Shown: positions 36,628 to 49,162 of the stretch, piece by piece
Layout of the letters: the number at the start of each line of letters is the position of its first letter
How positions within the stretch are numbered: position 1 is the stretch's first letter
DNA from: Buxus sempervirens
Taxonomy: Eukaryota > Streptophyta > Magnoliopsida > Buxales > Buxaceae
Assembly (NCBI GenBank): GCA_947561395.2
Contig: OX387188.1
Location: 39,799,942-39,863,941, forward strand
Direction of reading: 5' to 3'
DNA: 64,000 nucleotides
Program-made: the position numbers and the translations under genes
The notes under the pieces: model-generated
Database searches by the model: none
What the model was told of the DNA's origin: nothing
The model's input: the letters and a program-made list of their open reading frames with translations, nothing else

Positions 36628-39600
36628 ATGGAGCCAATGGAGATCGTTGGAAAATCTAAGGAAGACGTTTCGCTGCCAAAAGGTTTCCGTTCTTGTTCTA
36701 TTACTAAATTCTTTTTAAGTGGAGAACGTTGTTCAATATTTTTAAGCAAGCGTTGGATTATGAACTTTGATTAATGAATTTTTATTATTACAAGATGAAC
36801 ACAAAAGCTTTTATTTATTTAATGATCTCCTATGAGTTGTTGTTTTGCTTTTTTATGTTGTGGAAGAGAATGTTTAGATATGAAAAAGGATGAATTTGGT
36901 ATGTTATTTGAAAATACTGTTTTTTTGATAAGATTTATTTACAAAAAGTTGTTTATTTATTGTCAGCCACAATGTTTAAGATTATTAAGGAGATGCTGCC
37001 GCCGGATGTTCGGGTTGCTAGAGATGCACAGGATCTCCTTGTCGAGTGTTGTGTAGGTGAGTAGATAATTTAGGGCAATAAATTTCTGGATAAGGCTATG
37101 GGCTATGGGCTATGGGCTATATTCTTGTAATTGTGTTTCTTTCTCCAATCCCAGTGTAGCTTTCAGCAATTTTTATCTGGTATAATTCTAATACTGTTGG
37201 CATCCTGGATTTTTAAATGATAAATTTATTTGAAAGAAATGGGTCCTTTCTTTCCCCTCCCCCGCACTAGTGTTTCAGCACTATATTTGCAAGAGAAAAC
37301 TGCAATACGCGCATTTGAACTCCCTTCTTTCCACTCCCCCTCCCCAGTGTTTCAGAACTCAGATTGCTCGGTGGAGTTGGAGTTCTGATAATACGGATAC
37401 TTGGTACCTGACCTGAGTCGTCAGCAAATTACCATGGAAATATGAAATTAACCATAAAACATGCATGTTAAATATGGAGAAATAAAGAAGTTAGCAATAT
37501 GTATATTTTGCTTATCTCTTCATTGCAGCTCCCTTAGCTGCTTATTATTACTTTCCATTTTGTAAGTGTTCATTTTCATCAAATATTCATTATGAGTTTT
37601 CCCTAATACTGAAGAAAACATGCTCTCTATCATGCGATGTTGCAGAGTTTATCAACCTGATTTCATCAGAGTCTAATGAAGTATGCAGCCGGGAGGAGAA
37701 AAGAACAATTGCACCTGAGCATGTTCTTAAGGCTTTAGAGGTTTGTTCACATGCAATGTATTCATTTTGGTCAGATTTTAGCTTTTTCAGTTCAGTGCAT
37801 ATCTGTGCATGTGCTTCTCTTTATCATGCTCAATATCTACGGTAACCTATGGTTTAGCTATAACTTTCTGTTAGTTGAAGATATTATAATGCATGTCTAG
37901 ATTTCAATTGGTAGGGAGCTTAGATTGAGGTGTAATTTTATTACATACTATAATTGTTACAACTTATTCTTACTTCCCTTTTGGATAGATAGATATATCA
38001 TGGATATCTGTGTGCTATTATGCCTTTTTAATCTGCCAGTGAATCTGTGGACTATCCTTTGATTTATATATATATATATATATATAAATTGGCTACTCTA
38101 GGGGGTTTCCATTTCAACATGCTAGGATATACTGAACAAGAAATTAGCACTGAATCCATCATTTCTTGTGATTAATCATCATAAAGAGAGATCCTTATCA
38201 TGAAATTTAAAAGAATGTACAAGTGATTGAATCATCTGGCACTGGTGTTTCTTTTTTTTGGCCTTTTTACTTTTTTCTGGTTTGCACTGGCTCCTTCATT
38301 CAGCAGTCTAGATTGTGGAAATAGCAGGGGTAGATATATTGTAGAATTTTAATATGGTGTTTGTGCACCCCCTGGGTTGCCTGGCTCGGCCCGTTTGCTG
38401 CAGGTCTTCCTTGCTGGATTAACTCGCTTCTTGGTTTCTCTCTCCTACTAGGTCTGTTTAGCTGATTCAGTTCGATTTAGGAGTCACCAGTGTAATCAGG
38501 TTTAAGGTTGTAGATAGTCATCCATCTGGCTTGATTTGGACCAGAGTTCAGCTAACTGACTCATTTATGACCCGAGAAAGTTCTTGAACACCCCAGGCCA
38601 TCCTGTCAAATGGTGAGTTTCCATTTGATTGAGGATTTAAGACCGAATTTTGCATATTTAATCTATTTGCCATTATTTTGTCTTCAAATATTAGTCTAGG
38701 ACACGAATTGTGCTATTTTCAGGTAAAAGGGAATGGTTTGGGATGCCCGATTCAGTTTGCCTAAGTCTCTAGGCTTCAAAATTGGGCTGAAAAAGTGGTC
38801 CGTTGATGTGGGCTTAGTGTGACCATTACCGATCAGTCTCTAGGTCGTGGCCCAAGCTCAGGGAGGATCCTGTTTGAATCTGGCCCAAACATTCGAGCTG
38901 AAATGAATTCGCATAAGTGGCCTAGTGCAATCGGGCAAGTCGGATTTTGATCTAATAGACCAGGCCATTACGGGAAACCTGAAAGTCTAAAATTGGATTT
39001 TCCACTAGCATGTGTGTACAAGAGTTTTAAGGGGATTTGTGGGACATCAGTACATTACATGAAATGTCAAAATGAAAGTAATTAATTGAACCGGGTTTTA
39101 AGCACCTATTATGCTCACCTGGGTCTAATGAACCAAACACATCATGATTACCCCTTCACACACAGCCATCTTCCTCATTTTGCATCTTCAACTCCAAACA
39201 AAACACAAGGATTCTGTCCACTTTCCTTCCAAAGAAAGAAGCCCATAAACAAAGCAACATATTTGTCATTTTTTTCTGCTACAATCCACCTTGGGAGTGC
39301 AGCCGCCTTCTCTTCGCCTCGTTTTTCCACATTAACCAAGTCCAGAGAATGCAATGGTATGCAACCACTTTTCCACAAGGAACTCAAAAGCGAGTTTAGT
39401 AGTAAGTCATAACATAATGCAAAGAATCGGATTTTATTTGTTTGCTATTCATGCAAAACACCCAGAAACTAACAGTCGAAGGCACTGTATTGAGAGTTCA
39501 ATCGGTCTACAAATGGCAAAAAACCATTGGAGACCGATCACATGGTGTATTAGGATGTAAGTGAACTGTTTTGGTGTCTTGTAATTTGCTTAATAAAACA

Positions 39601-42600
39601 GAAAGAGACCGAAACAGAGCTTGGTGTTTGGATGCTCTGTTTGGTTTCTTTTTTTTCTTTTTGTTTGGTTGTTTTGGGGTTGGGGGTGTGTGTGGGGCAG
39701 AAAAACTGAATTTAGACTATCAACAGAAGCTGTCCAGCAACTTAAGGCAGCCAACGAGGTCCTACCTAGTGAGAGAGATGATGATCATCGCTCATTCACA
39801 GCAAACACAGGTTCCAAATGGGTTTTCAAATATGAGAAACCAAACAGGGGGGTTTGGTTTCTCAGACCCCAAACAGCAACTCTAGGAGCATTATCTCTCT
39901 CTCACATGCACACACACTAGAGCTTTTTTTTTTCCTCTCTAATGACTCTTCTCGTTCTCTCTAAGGTAAATGGCTTATCTGAAAGAGGGTAGAAGCAAAG
40001 CTCTAAAGATCTGCTTCTTCCTCACGTCGCTATCTCTCTCTAGGCTTTTGTTCTCTCTCTTCTTTCGTCCACAATTGCTATCTCTCTCTAGGCTTTTGTT
40101 CTCTCTCTTAACATGTCTAATTCTCTAACACCCGAGTGGTGGATCAGGTGGCTGGACGACGCAGTGGAAGGTGGAAGGCCAAAAGCAGGTGAAGAAAGAT
40201 TCAAGAAGAAACCCCCCCCCCCCCCCTCTCTCTCTCCTTTCCTACTCCCTCTCCCCCAGTGGCTGCAAACAGCATTGCTGCTGTTTTCATACAAAAGGGG
40301 CTTCGCCCCCTTAAATGTGGGAAGCCGTGTAGGCATTCAACATGGCACAAAGCTAGGGCAGCCACATGGCAACCACTTTTCCCTCCTAGAATTCCCACAT
40401 TGCCCTTGCTCTTGTTTTGATTGTATCTAGGCCGTTTCAAGTCCGATTCGACGCGTTTTTTTTCCCATTCTTTATTGGATTTTGTGCACTTTTCTGGGAT
40501 ACAAAATTAGGGTGCTTTCATGGTGTATTCTGAATCTCTCTTGTAAATATTATGGAAACAAAATCTGAGTTGAAATATCCACATCTGAAGCCTTAGTTGC
40601 AGTTTTCAACTTGGTGATTCCTACCCCTGTTTTATCTTCCCTACATCAAGGAACAAATTCAGTTAGGTGCCCACCATTTTGTGACATATAATTTGTAGAT
40701 AGTAAGAGCATATATCACTACTTTGGCATTAGCATAGTTGTGAAAACGCCTAGGCGATGCCAGGCGATAGACTTGCCTGTAGCCTAGGCGACGTAACAAT
40801 TTTTTCATTTTAAAATAATCAAAATATGTTCATCATCCATTGTAGATGGAAGTACCAAAAAGACCTAAATATTTTGCATTTTAAAAAAGAACAATAAAAA
40901 CTAATAAAAATACAGGCCCTGTTTCCTTGTTCTCACGTAACCACTCAAATTTGCTAGAACAGAGAAAGAGTGAGAGAGAAAGAGAGAGTGAGAGAGGAGA
41001 GTCAGTCCAGGCGCTCAGTTCGTTGGATAAGAACTAAGCGACTGGACCGAAGCTCGACGAAGAAGAGAAAAAAAGAAAGAAGAGAAAAAAAAGAGAGTGA
41101 GCGACTGGAGAAGAAGAAGAGAAAGAGAGAGACAGCGACAGAGAAACAGAGAGACAGAGGAGAGGAGAAAAGAGAAAAAGAGACAGAGGAGAAAGAGAGA
41201 GCGAGAAACAGAGACAGAGGAGAAAGAGAGAGTAACAGAGAAATAGAGAGCGAGAGCGAGAAAGTTTCGTTGGAGAAGAATAAGAGAAAAAAAAATGACA
41301 CTGACGAAGCTCGACGAAGAAGAAGAGGAGAAGTTGTCGGAAGACAAACCTTGCTTGCGGCTTGCATTGATGAAGCTTGACGAAGACGATGGAGTAGAAG
41401 CTCGACGAAGCCTGTTTCTTGCGTGTTGATGAAGCTTGACGAAGACATGCGTTGAGGGAAACACTTTTTTTTTAGGGAAAATTACATTTACACCCCCTGA
41501 GTTTTAGCGCACGGACACTTAAACCCCCTGTGTTTTGAAAGTGATCACTAACACCCCTCTAGTTTTGTGAAATGTACACATAACACCTCTGCCGTTAGCT
41601 TCCTCCTAACGCTGTTAACAAATTTATAAAAAAAGACCAAATTACCCTTTTAAATAACAGAAGAAAGAAAAAAAAGGGGGAGGGGGCATTTGGGGAAGTG
41701 TGCGAATGTAGGTTCGTCTTCACCATGTTGTAAGCAGGGTGAAGTCTTTTCCTTCTCCAAGCGACAATTTCGTTGAATGAAGAAACCCAACGCCCTCCTT
41801 TTTTTTTTTTCCCTTTCTTCTATTATTTATAAGGGTAATTTGGTCATTTTTTATAAATTTGTTAACACCGTTAGGAGGAAGTTAACGGCAGGGGTGCTAT
41901 GTATACATTTTACAAAACTAGAGGGGTGTTAGTGATCACTTTCAAAACACAGGGGGTTTAAGTGTCCACGCACTAAAACTCAGGGTGTCTAAGTGTAATT
42001 TTCCCTTTTTTTTATCTTCATGTTTGCTCGCCCAGGCGGTCGCCTTCTCGCCCAGGCTATCGCCTAGGTAGCCTAGGCACAGGTCGCCTAGGCGACACCA
42101 CGCCTGGACCTTGTTAGAACGCCTGGTCGCCTAGGCGCCTAGGCGACCGCCTTTAATAACTATGGGCATTAGTATACAAAATGTGAAAATATACATACAA
42201 CCATTTTTCTTCTCTAATATTCCTTTGGTGTCCATCAGTAACCTTTTCTCATTTTGATCTCTTTTAAAAGACTGTTTCATTTCAGATGAAACAAATCAAG
42301 GAAAGTTCTTTTATTTTTCTTTTTCAGTTGTGTATTTACACGTGAAAGTGGTAAGAAACATAAGTACATAATTGGGATATTTAGCACCTTCTCATTCACA
42401 TGGACCTCTCCAAGAATGACGCTCGTAGAAGCTCACATCATTTTATGCTGTTGAGTCCACTTTATGTAGGATTAAAGAATGAAATTTGGTTCCTTGTTTT
42501 GATAATTGAAGGGATTGCATCCTTAGAATAAAGAATATATTATATGACTATCACCAGTGTGGTGGCCAACTGATTTAGTGTCTGGTGGATCTAGGATCTG

Positions 42601-44014
42601 TTGGGCACTTTAACATAGTTGGCTGGAAGAAGATTTAACAGGCAGCATCCCTTGTTTGATGCATGTTCTACCATATTATCGAAAAGATTTCAAACCTTTG
42701 ACCAAAAAAGGAAAAGAAAAGATTGCGAACCTGACAGAGATAATTATGCAGCCTTTTCTTTCCATTTCTTGACTATAGGAGTTTGATACCTTCAAATCAA
42801 ACATAGGACTGACTTGTATGAGATACCTGTTGGTTTTATGATTTTCCCTTTTTAGAATTGTTTTTTCTCTAAAAAGAAGAGTCCTGGATATTTAGTTTCT
42901 TTAAGATCGTAGAAACAAGAAGAAATGAAACAGTTTTTTGTCTCTAATAGCATGGGGAGAGAGAAAATATAAACACAGCAGGCACTTGCTTCTGTACTAG
43001 TTTAATTCAAATACTTCATAGAGAAATATGAGACATCATGTTCAGAATGTCATTATTAGAGAAGATAACTTTGTTATACAACATAGGTATCTAAGCTGAT
43101 TTTCACATTTTACAGATATTTGTCAAAAGGGCTGCAGCATTGGAGTTTTTCCTTCTGCTTTGAAGTTATTATCTTTATGTGTACTTTGCTATGTACAGCC
43201 AATTGGGGAAATTTTATTCCTTAACTTGATTCTCCTTCTGCTTTGATTTTCATGATGCTTCTGTATCTATTACATTCGTCTTGTGAACTGAGAAGCAATC
43301 ACCTGTTGTGTTTCTCTTTTCTCTCTCTTCTATGCAGTTAGTGACAAAAAATAATTGGAGATTTTCTTTCTGCTTTGAGAGCATTATCTTTATGTCTACT
43401 TAGCCATGTATATCCAATTGAGGAAATTTTCATTTTATGAGTTGATTCTCCTCTTGCTAATATTTGTATGATTGCTTCTGTATTAGTCTAATGCAATTAC
43501 ACTTGAGCACTCTTGAACCTTAGATTATCTTACGAGCTGCACCATGATTAAGTTTATCTTAGTGAATGAAATCAAAATTGCAGTTGTTGCAGTAACCTAA
43601 CAAATATTAGAGATCTTATTTTCTTTTTCTTTTTTCCTGATTACGGATAAAATGGCATCAGGTTCTTGGGTTTGGGGAGTATATTGAGGAGGTCTACGCT
43701 GCTTATGAACAACATAAGCTTGAGACTCTGGTGTGTTCCTTTGCTTTTTTCCTCTTTTTTCTTTTGTTTGTCTTGAATTTTGAAGTTGGATCTATAAAAC
43801 TGATTTACTTATCCAAATTAAACTTGGAAATCTCTCCCAACAGGATTCCCCAAAAGGTGGGAAGTGTAGCAATGCCGTGGAAATGACCGAGGAAGAAGCA
43901 GTGGCTGAGCAGCAGAGGATGTTTGCTGAGGCACGTGCAAGAATGAACGGCGGGCAAACCATCCCTAAACAATTAGACTCAGATCGAAGCTTGGAGAGCG
44001 AAGCTGGGCCCTAG
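36628..44014 (+). CDS. DR1: DR1 / NC2-beta transcriptional repressor (histone fold)
   Basis: Nuclear histone-fold protein that pairs with NC2-alpha (DRAP1) and binds TBP at promoters to block pre-initiation complex assembly; plant members are also listed as NF-YB-like. Exons: 36628-36682, 36967-37056, 37646-37740, 43662-43730, 43844-44014; all joins keep frame and give 159 residues. Signature: SLPKATMFKIIKEMLPPDVR (15-34), DAQDLLVECCVEFINLISSE (~38-57), RTIAPEHVLKALEVLGFGEY (~68-87), then a Glu/Gln-rich tail (MTEEEAVAEQQRMFAEARAR). The length matches plant DR1. An in-frame ATG four codons on is possible. Intron 3 is 5.9 kb because it hosts nested transposons. The gene converges with the LOG gene downstream. 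Confidence 0.95.
38046..38088. repeat. TA tract in DR1 intron 3
   Basis: Short TA microsatellite. The intron from 38100 to 40730 shows no recognised gene. A 32-bp direct repeat containing CTATCTCTCTCTAGGCTTTT lies at 40029-40060 and 40077-40108, and a palindrome around GAAACCAAACAG lies near 39836-39862. Confidence 0.7.
40957..41300 (+). repeat. Purine-only strand-asymmetric tract
   Basis: About 340 bp made almost entirely of A and G on the plus strand, then GAAGCTCGACGAAGAAG/GAAGCTTGACGAAGAC repeats to 41450. It is on the sense strand of DR1 and so would be transcribed as a purine run in the pre-mRNA. Confidence 0.85.
41475..42005. mobile_element. Foldback MITE nested in the hAT element (Mutator-type)
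   Basis: 531 bp with ends GGGAAAATTACATTTACACC and the complement of GGGAAAATTACACTTAGACA. Further pairing includes CTAACACCCCTCTAGTTTTG with its complement. A perfect 9-bp duplication TTTTTTTTA flanks it at 41466-41474 and 42006-42014, although in a T-rich context. Confidence 0.85.
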
Positions 44015-45489
44015 TTTTCATGAACCATAAGTAGCATCTCCTTTTGTTTTCAGGTCATCCCTCTGCTCTAGTTTATTCGAGCAATCTCGAGATGCACCAG
44101 CCTTTGTGGATTACATTGTATCTAAGAACTCTGTGAAAAGAAGACAGGTTTAACCTTTCATCAAATCCCTGTAGTGAAGCCATTTTGCTCGGGTCCATCA
44201 AATCACAAATTATTTTTTTCTCCCCTGTTCTTATGTATATTCAACTTTAACCATGGCTTTTGGCATGTTTAAACATTCTCCATTTTCGCATTTTATAAGG
44301 TCTGTCTGATATTGCGTAAATAGATGCAAGTAAATAATGTCTGCAAAAGCCCCACAAGTGAATTAAAATATGGTAATCTAAATGCCGGGAAGTATTCAAA
44401 AAATGACTTGGTAGATCTGCAATTTTGTGAGTAAAGAAAAGAAAAGAACAAGCTTTGCTTGTTATTAAGCCAAGGGTTCATTGAGACATTCCATGTCTGG
44501 GTGTTGTGGTTTATTTATTTTTTTATTTTTCCCATTACCTAGAAGACCTATCAAAGCATGATACATGGTATATTTTGATTAGCGATTAGTATCAGACCTG
44601 CAGAGGAAACGGGATGGAGGGTTTATAGTAAACTTACTAGTGTTCAACTACAGAACACATAAAAAGGTTTTTGAAAAATTGTTTCTAAAGTTCACACAAT
44701 TTTTTAAAATCTGCAAAGTTGCTTCTAGAACCATAAATTGTTATTTGTGTTTATGTAAAATTAAAGACGTGTGACAGGATATAAAGCCTATTCGCCTCTT
44801 TATCACAGACACAATCTTTATCGTTCTTCAACATAAGATTGTCTTTTCCCTTATTATGTAAGCTCACCATCTTCCTCAAAGCATAAAGACTTGCTGTCCA
44901 ATATCCTTTTTGCTGCTATGGCAGAGTTCAGCTATCATCTTTCTTGTCTTACGAAATTCTACACATTATAAAATAAAAATTTTAAAATCAAGTTTTTGAA
45001 TGTCTAAAACCAAAAAAGCCTTTTTCTTTTTGTTCTGGGAAAACCATTCAAAGAACCACAATGTCACTTATTATATATGTCCATCTCACTTCTATTGTAC
45101 GTCCCTGGAGTGAAAGGGAAAATAGAACATCAAATATGTATAAAAATTCAAAGAAAAATATGAGAGAGAGAGAGAGAGAGATTTGAAAAGGAAAAATTGG
45201 TCCTGACATCTTCGTATTGATATAGAACATAGAGAAAGAGAGAGAGAGAGCGAAGAGAATATTTATGGGAAATTTGAGAAAGGGAGTGGATTCAAAAAAA
45301 TCATACACCATAAAACAGCCTCCCACCATGAAATGAAAGTAAAGCAAACAGGCAAAGAAGAAGAAGAGGAGTAAAGCTGCTATATTCTTTGTTTACTTCA
45401 CCCACTTTACATATAAAATTCAAAAAGAAGATAAATTAACCATAACACTTGGATCTCATCGACGAGAGACGCAAGAATCCTTGAGCTTC
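44015..45489. other. Intergenic region between convergent DR1 and LOG genes
   Basis: Contains both 3' UTRs and short GA tracts (45163-45181, 45234-45250). No further gene recognised. Confidence 0.7.
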
Positions 45490-46878
45490 TCATGTCTTTT
45501 CCACCTCTCCTTTGGCTTTTGTGATGGAGACTTCATTTTGTACAGGCACACGCTCCTAATCAAGCAAACGAATTCCCATGCAAAACAAGACAAGAAATAA
45601 CTATGAAAGTAAGTCTCGCGAGACATCCTTCTTTCATGTCCATATATATCTCCAAATTGTCTGTTCTATTTATCGAAGCGAATAGCTAACCCACCTCAAG
45701 TTTCTGGATAAGCTCCTTTGCGTTTGGAGCAGTAACCAATATTTGTCTCTGGGATGGCTCAATGAACCCTTCATCAACAGCTTTGTCGACAAAGGCAAGG
45801 AGGGAGTCGTAGTAGCCATTAACATTGAGCAAACCCACCTGCAGATTCTTACGATGAGTTAGGGTTTACCAAAAACATAGGGAGTTACACTATTTGTAGG
45901 TGAAAATTTTCAAGTTTCTTTACTGGCTTGTCATGGATGCCAAGCTGAGCCCAGCTGATAACCTCTGATAACTCTTCAAGAGTTCCATACCCACCTAGAA
46001 ATAGAGGGAGAACAGAACCCAATTAAACATCAGTGTGAAAGAGAGAGTGATACCAAGCTGAGACCAGCTGATATATAACCTCTGATAACTCATTAAGAAT
46101 TCCAAACACGCTTAGAAGTAGAGAAAGGACATGACTCCATTAAACTTCAATAGCTTTTTTTTTCCGTGTGAGCTCTAGAGAGAGAGAAAGAGAGAGACCT
46201 GGTAAGGCAATAAAACAGTCAGAAAGTCGGACCATCTCAGCTTTTCTTTGGTGCAAGTCGGTTACTGGTATTTCCTCCCCGACTGTTTCTCCAGTTAACT
46301 GTTAGCTCAAACGAAAAGCTTTGTAAGTTAAAGAGGTTAGAACTCTAGAAAACTCGTACTTGCAGATTAAGAGATGAAATGGGGAACCCTTAAGAGATTA
46401 CGGACCTCTTTAAGTGATTTGGGGATAATCCTGCAACCAACCATATCAAACATGAAAGTAGTTGTAAATTTTAACAAATAGAGAGAGAAAAAGTATTATA
46501 ATTTCAAATTTTGTACCCTAGAACATGTCCTCCTCCATGATAAACTGCCTGAGAAACCAATCCCATCAATCCAGCGCTGCCACCTCCATATACAAGATCC
46601 ATCATCCTTGATGTCTTTGACAAAATCCCAAATCAGGAACAAAATCTCAGAACAGAAAGAAACAAAAGCATGCTAGAGCCGAAGTCAAGACGTATGAAAA
46701 AGAAAATTTTTATGCATAATGGGTTGAGATTTTTTACAAGCTCATGGGCTAACTCAAGAGCAGCAACTCTATAGCAATCTTTATTTCCTGTGCTGCTCCC
46801 GCAAAAAACACAAACCCTCTTGAACCTGGACTTGCTGGGAACCTTCTTATCGAAATCTTTCGCCAAATCTTTCTCCAT
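45490..46878 (-). CDS. LOG: Cytokinin riboside 5'-monophosphate phosphoribohydrolase
   Basis: Releases the free cytokinin base from its nucleotide in one step, in cytosol and nucleus. Exons, descending: 46878-46738, 46614-46517, 46430-46406, 46298-46199, 45994-45924, 45838-45695, 45555-45490; frames join to 214 residues, normal for LOG. Motifs: [20 protein letters not shown] (21-40), [20 protein letters not shown] (~53-72), LHQRKAEM with the conserved Arg (~103-110) and catalytic PGGYGTLEE (121-129), then [20 protein letters not shown]. Between IIPKSL and TGETVG the loop is two residues shorter than usual. The exon 2 acceptor was chosen at 46615 because it gives [14 protein letters not shown] without a gap. 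Intron 4 holds a decayed duplicate of exon 5. A TATA box lies 45 nt upstream of the start. Confidence 0.95.
46049..46124 (-). pseudogene. Decayed duplicate of LOG exon 5 in intron 4
   Basis: GATACCAAGCTGAGACCAGC onward matches 45936-46010 (GATGCCAAGCTGAGCCCAGC onward) for ~75 bp, about 113 bp apart. It has an ATAT insertion, a lost acceptor (TAAG|C for TAG|G) and a stop created by GAA to TAA-type change, so it cannot be spliced in as a working exon. Confidence 0.85.
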
Positions 46879-46922
46879 TTACGTAGGTGAAGATCTTTCT
46901 TTGTCTACCATATAAACAACCA

Positions 46923-46932
46923 CTATATATAG
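46923..46932 (-). promoter_or_regulatory. TATA box of the LOG gene
   Basis: CTATATATAG, a palindrome, lies 45 nt upstream of the ATG at 46878, so the 5' UTR would be very short. A MITE starts about 50 bp further upstream. Confidence 0.55.
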
Positions 46933-46982
46933 AGTGGTGTGACTGCCGTCCATGCTCTCCGAACTCGATTCTTCTATTACAC

Positions 46983-47363
46983 ACGTTCTCTATGCCGAGC
47001 GTAAGAGCCTAACACATGTCCCAAAAAATGGGGCCCACACTAGCTTGACGCAACATTTTTGTTACACGATCTTTTTATCCGCATATACCAATTATTCATC
47101 GGCTTAATACCTGTTTTTTATCAAATGTACCAATAAATTTATCGTCGCATACTAGCTTGATGCAACTTTTTTTGTAGTATCTTCCCGTCAAATACCAATT
47201 ATTCATTGTATATGTACCTATTTTTATCAAATATACCAATGTATTCATCATCGCATACTAGCTTAATGCTATGTTTTTGTTACACTATCATTTTAGTGTG
47301 GGCCTCATTTTTCTGTACATGTGTTAGGCTCTTACAAGCATAACACACTCGCATAGAGAACGT
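46983..47363. mobile_element. MITE with internal tandem repeats, just upstream of LOG
   Basis: The ends ACGTTCTCTATGCCGAG and CTCGCATAGAGAACGT are inverted. Further in, GTAAGAGCCTAACACATGT pairs with ACATGTGTTAGGCTCTTAC. Between them a ~110-bp unit starting ACTAGCTTGACGCAAC recurs at 47039, 47151 and 47257. Inverted similarity may extend to about 46976 and 47371. No clear target duplication. Confidence 0.75.
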
Positions 47364-47691
47364 GCATGTAACAAAAGAAGTGAGTTCATGCTCTCCAAAG
47401 GCTTCTTCTACGTAAATGTTGCAGATTTAGAAGAGGAGGACCGATTTTCCAAGTGCGTCTAGTGAATGGGATTTTGTTTCTGACATGTGACAGTTGAAGC
47501 TTCCTCTCCTTCATGGCATAAATAAATTATTATAGCTCAAAACGACAAAGTCTCTGAGACAAAGAGCTCCTGCTTTTTGAAGATTTTTATTTTCCAGATT
47601 AGTTGTAGAGTTAGACATCAGTTTCAACTTCGATGGAAGGATGATGTGTCATATTCCCCCTTCTTCTTTTTTGGGGGGGATTGATATCATG

Positions 47692-47869
47692 AGCCCTTAA
47701 AAGGTCTCAATAATATCCCACAGTTGCTTACTACATCGGCAAACAACAGTCTTTAAAAAATGAAAAATCAACTTTTCATTTGGATTTCAATGCAAGAGAT
47801 AGAAGAGAGATTACTTGCAGATGTGATGACAAGCAATTATTGAATATTGTTGAGCTCTTTTACGGGCTT
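47692..47869. mobile_element. MITE, family 3 copy A
   Basis: Inverted ends AGCCCTTAAAAGGTCTCAA and TTGAGCTCTTTTACGGGCT. It shares CAGTTGCTTACTACATC and GATGTGATGACAAGCAA blocks with the element at 58938. No coding capacity. Confidence 0.7.
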
Positions 47870-49162
47870 AACAGTAGATGTAATCACGTTCTGTTTATCA
47901 AAGAATTGTATGTACATTTATATGGTTGAGCATTGTGCTTATGTTCACGGGAGAGAGATTTTTTCACTATCAAGTTACAACTTCCCTACCAAAAAAAAAG
48001 TTACAACTTCTCTCTTCGTTAATTTCCAGCTATATTTTCATTATAACCCTAAGAGCCATACTCCACAAATAACACTAGTTGAGGCTTGAGGGAATCAATT
48101 AATCTCACCTTGAACCCAATGTAGGGAGCTAACTACGTACATAAAGGCTTACTATCTCATCGGAGCCTCAACGAGGGCTGTTTCATGACAAGTAAATATT
48201 GTAGCTGTAGTTGCTTTACATATATAATGTCAAACATTCGTAGGTGTGATTGCAGAGAACTTTGTTGCAACGTCCTTTCAGCAATTAAACTAATTCACAA
48301 TCAGGAAGCCGTATGTTACTTTATCCATTAATGACATATATCTCAGTTACCATCTAAGAAAACTCCATTAATGGACGCTTATAATACGTTCTTTCATGCA
48401 TGCACGTGGATTATGGGATACCCACGTTAGTAATTAATAAGAAACCATGACTTTTCACTTTTCACCAGAGAAGAGAAACATTGGAAGTTTGGAAAGGCGA
48501 GCAATCTTTCTACAGTTAGATAGTAGATGTGTTCTTGAGCTTGAGGCTGCAGCACGTAGCAGGGTCCTCGATCAGTCCTTGCATGCACTGGTGTCTGTCA
48601 CAGTGCCACTCCCCTTCTCTCTTTCTTTCTTTGCTGAGCACAGAGATTGAAAGAAAGAAATTAAGAAAGAAGATGAGGGAGACGAGAAGAGCTATACCTT
48701 CTGCCAGTTCCTAGTACTGTAGTACATTCTACTTTGAATGCAAGCCCTCTTTCGCTGTGAGAGAGAGAGAGAGATTTGAATGCACTGGATGGCAGTTCTG
48801 TGGAGATTATGTGACATAAGTCTTAGATGGATTTATTTAGAAGACTTGGCAGAGCAGCACCAACCAACGTTCCATTCTCGTCCATAATTACCAGATACAA
48901 ATACATGGCTGCCAGAGAAAGAGATGGTTCAGTTCAGTAGACTCTGTGACGTTCATTCGGATTTGACACGTGGAGTGAGTCCACCAGCATCGAGTTTCAT
49001 ACTGTAATTAATGTTTGAAAGAGAGTTCAGTGTAAACAACTTGCTTACCTAATACATTACCAAAAAAAAAAACTTGCTTACCTATTGTTGCCTACCAAAA
49101 AAAAGAAAAAAAAACTTGCTTACCTAAAAACTTAAGCTGATGGTTGATGCCATTACTATGTA
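47870..49162. other. Intergenic, no gene seen
   Basis: A few short frames without family resemblance. AACTTGCTTACCTA occurs three times next to poly-A runs (49035-49130). Confidence 0.6.

Larger units (their letters stand above)
40733..42164. mobile_element. Non-autonomous hAT element, 1.4 kb, in DR1 intron 3
   Basis: A perfect 8-bp duplication GGCATTAG flanks it at 40725-40732 and 42165-42172. Ends: CATAGTTGTGAAAACGCC and the complement of CATAGTTATTAAAGGCGG, followed by repeated CGCCTAGGCG words on both sides. The interior holds a purine-only stretch (about 40957-41300) and a nested MITE at 41475-42005. The long Arg/Lys/Glu frame over the purine stretch is low complexity and not a believable gene. 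No transposase is seen. Confidence 0.85.

Noticed and set aside
40970-41464. Long open frames of Arg/Lys/Glu (plus) and Ser/Leu/Phe (minus)
   Set aside because: They come from a purine-only low-complexity tract inside a hAT element; frames are open on both strands without domain or start context.
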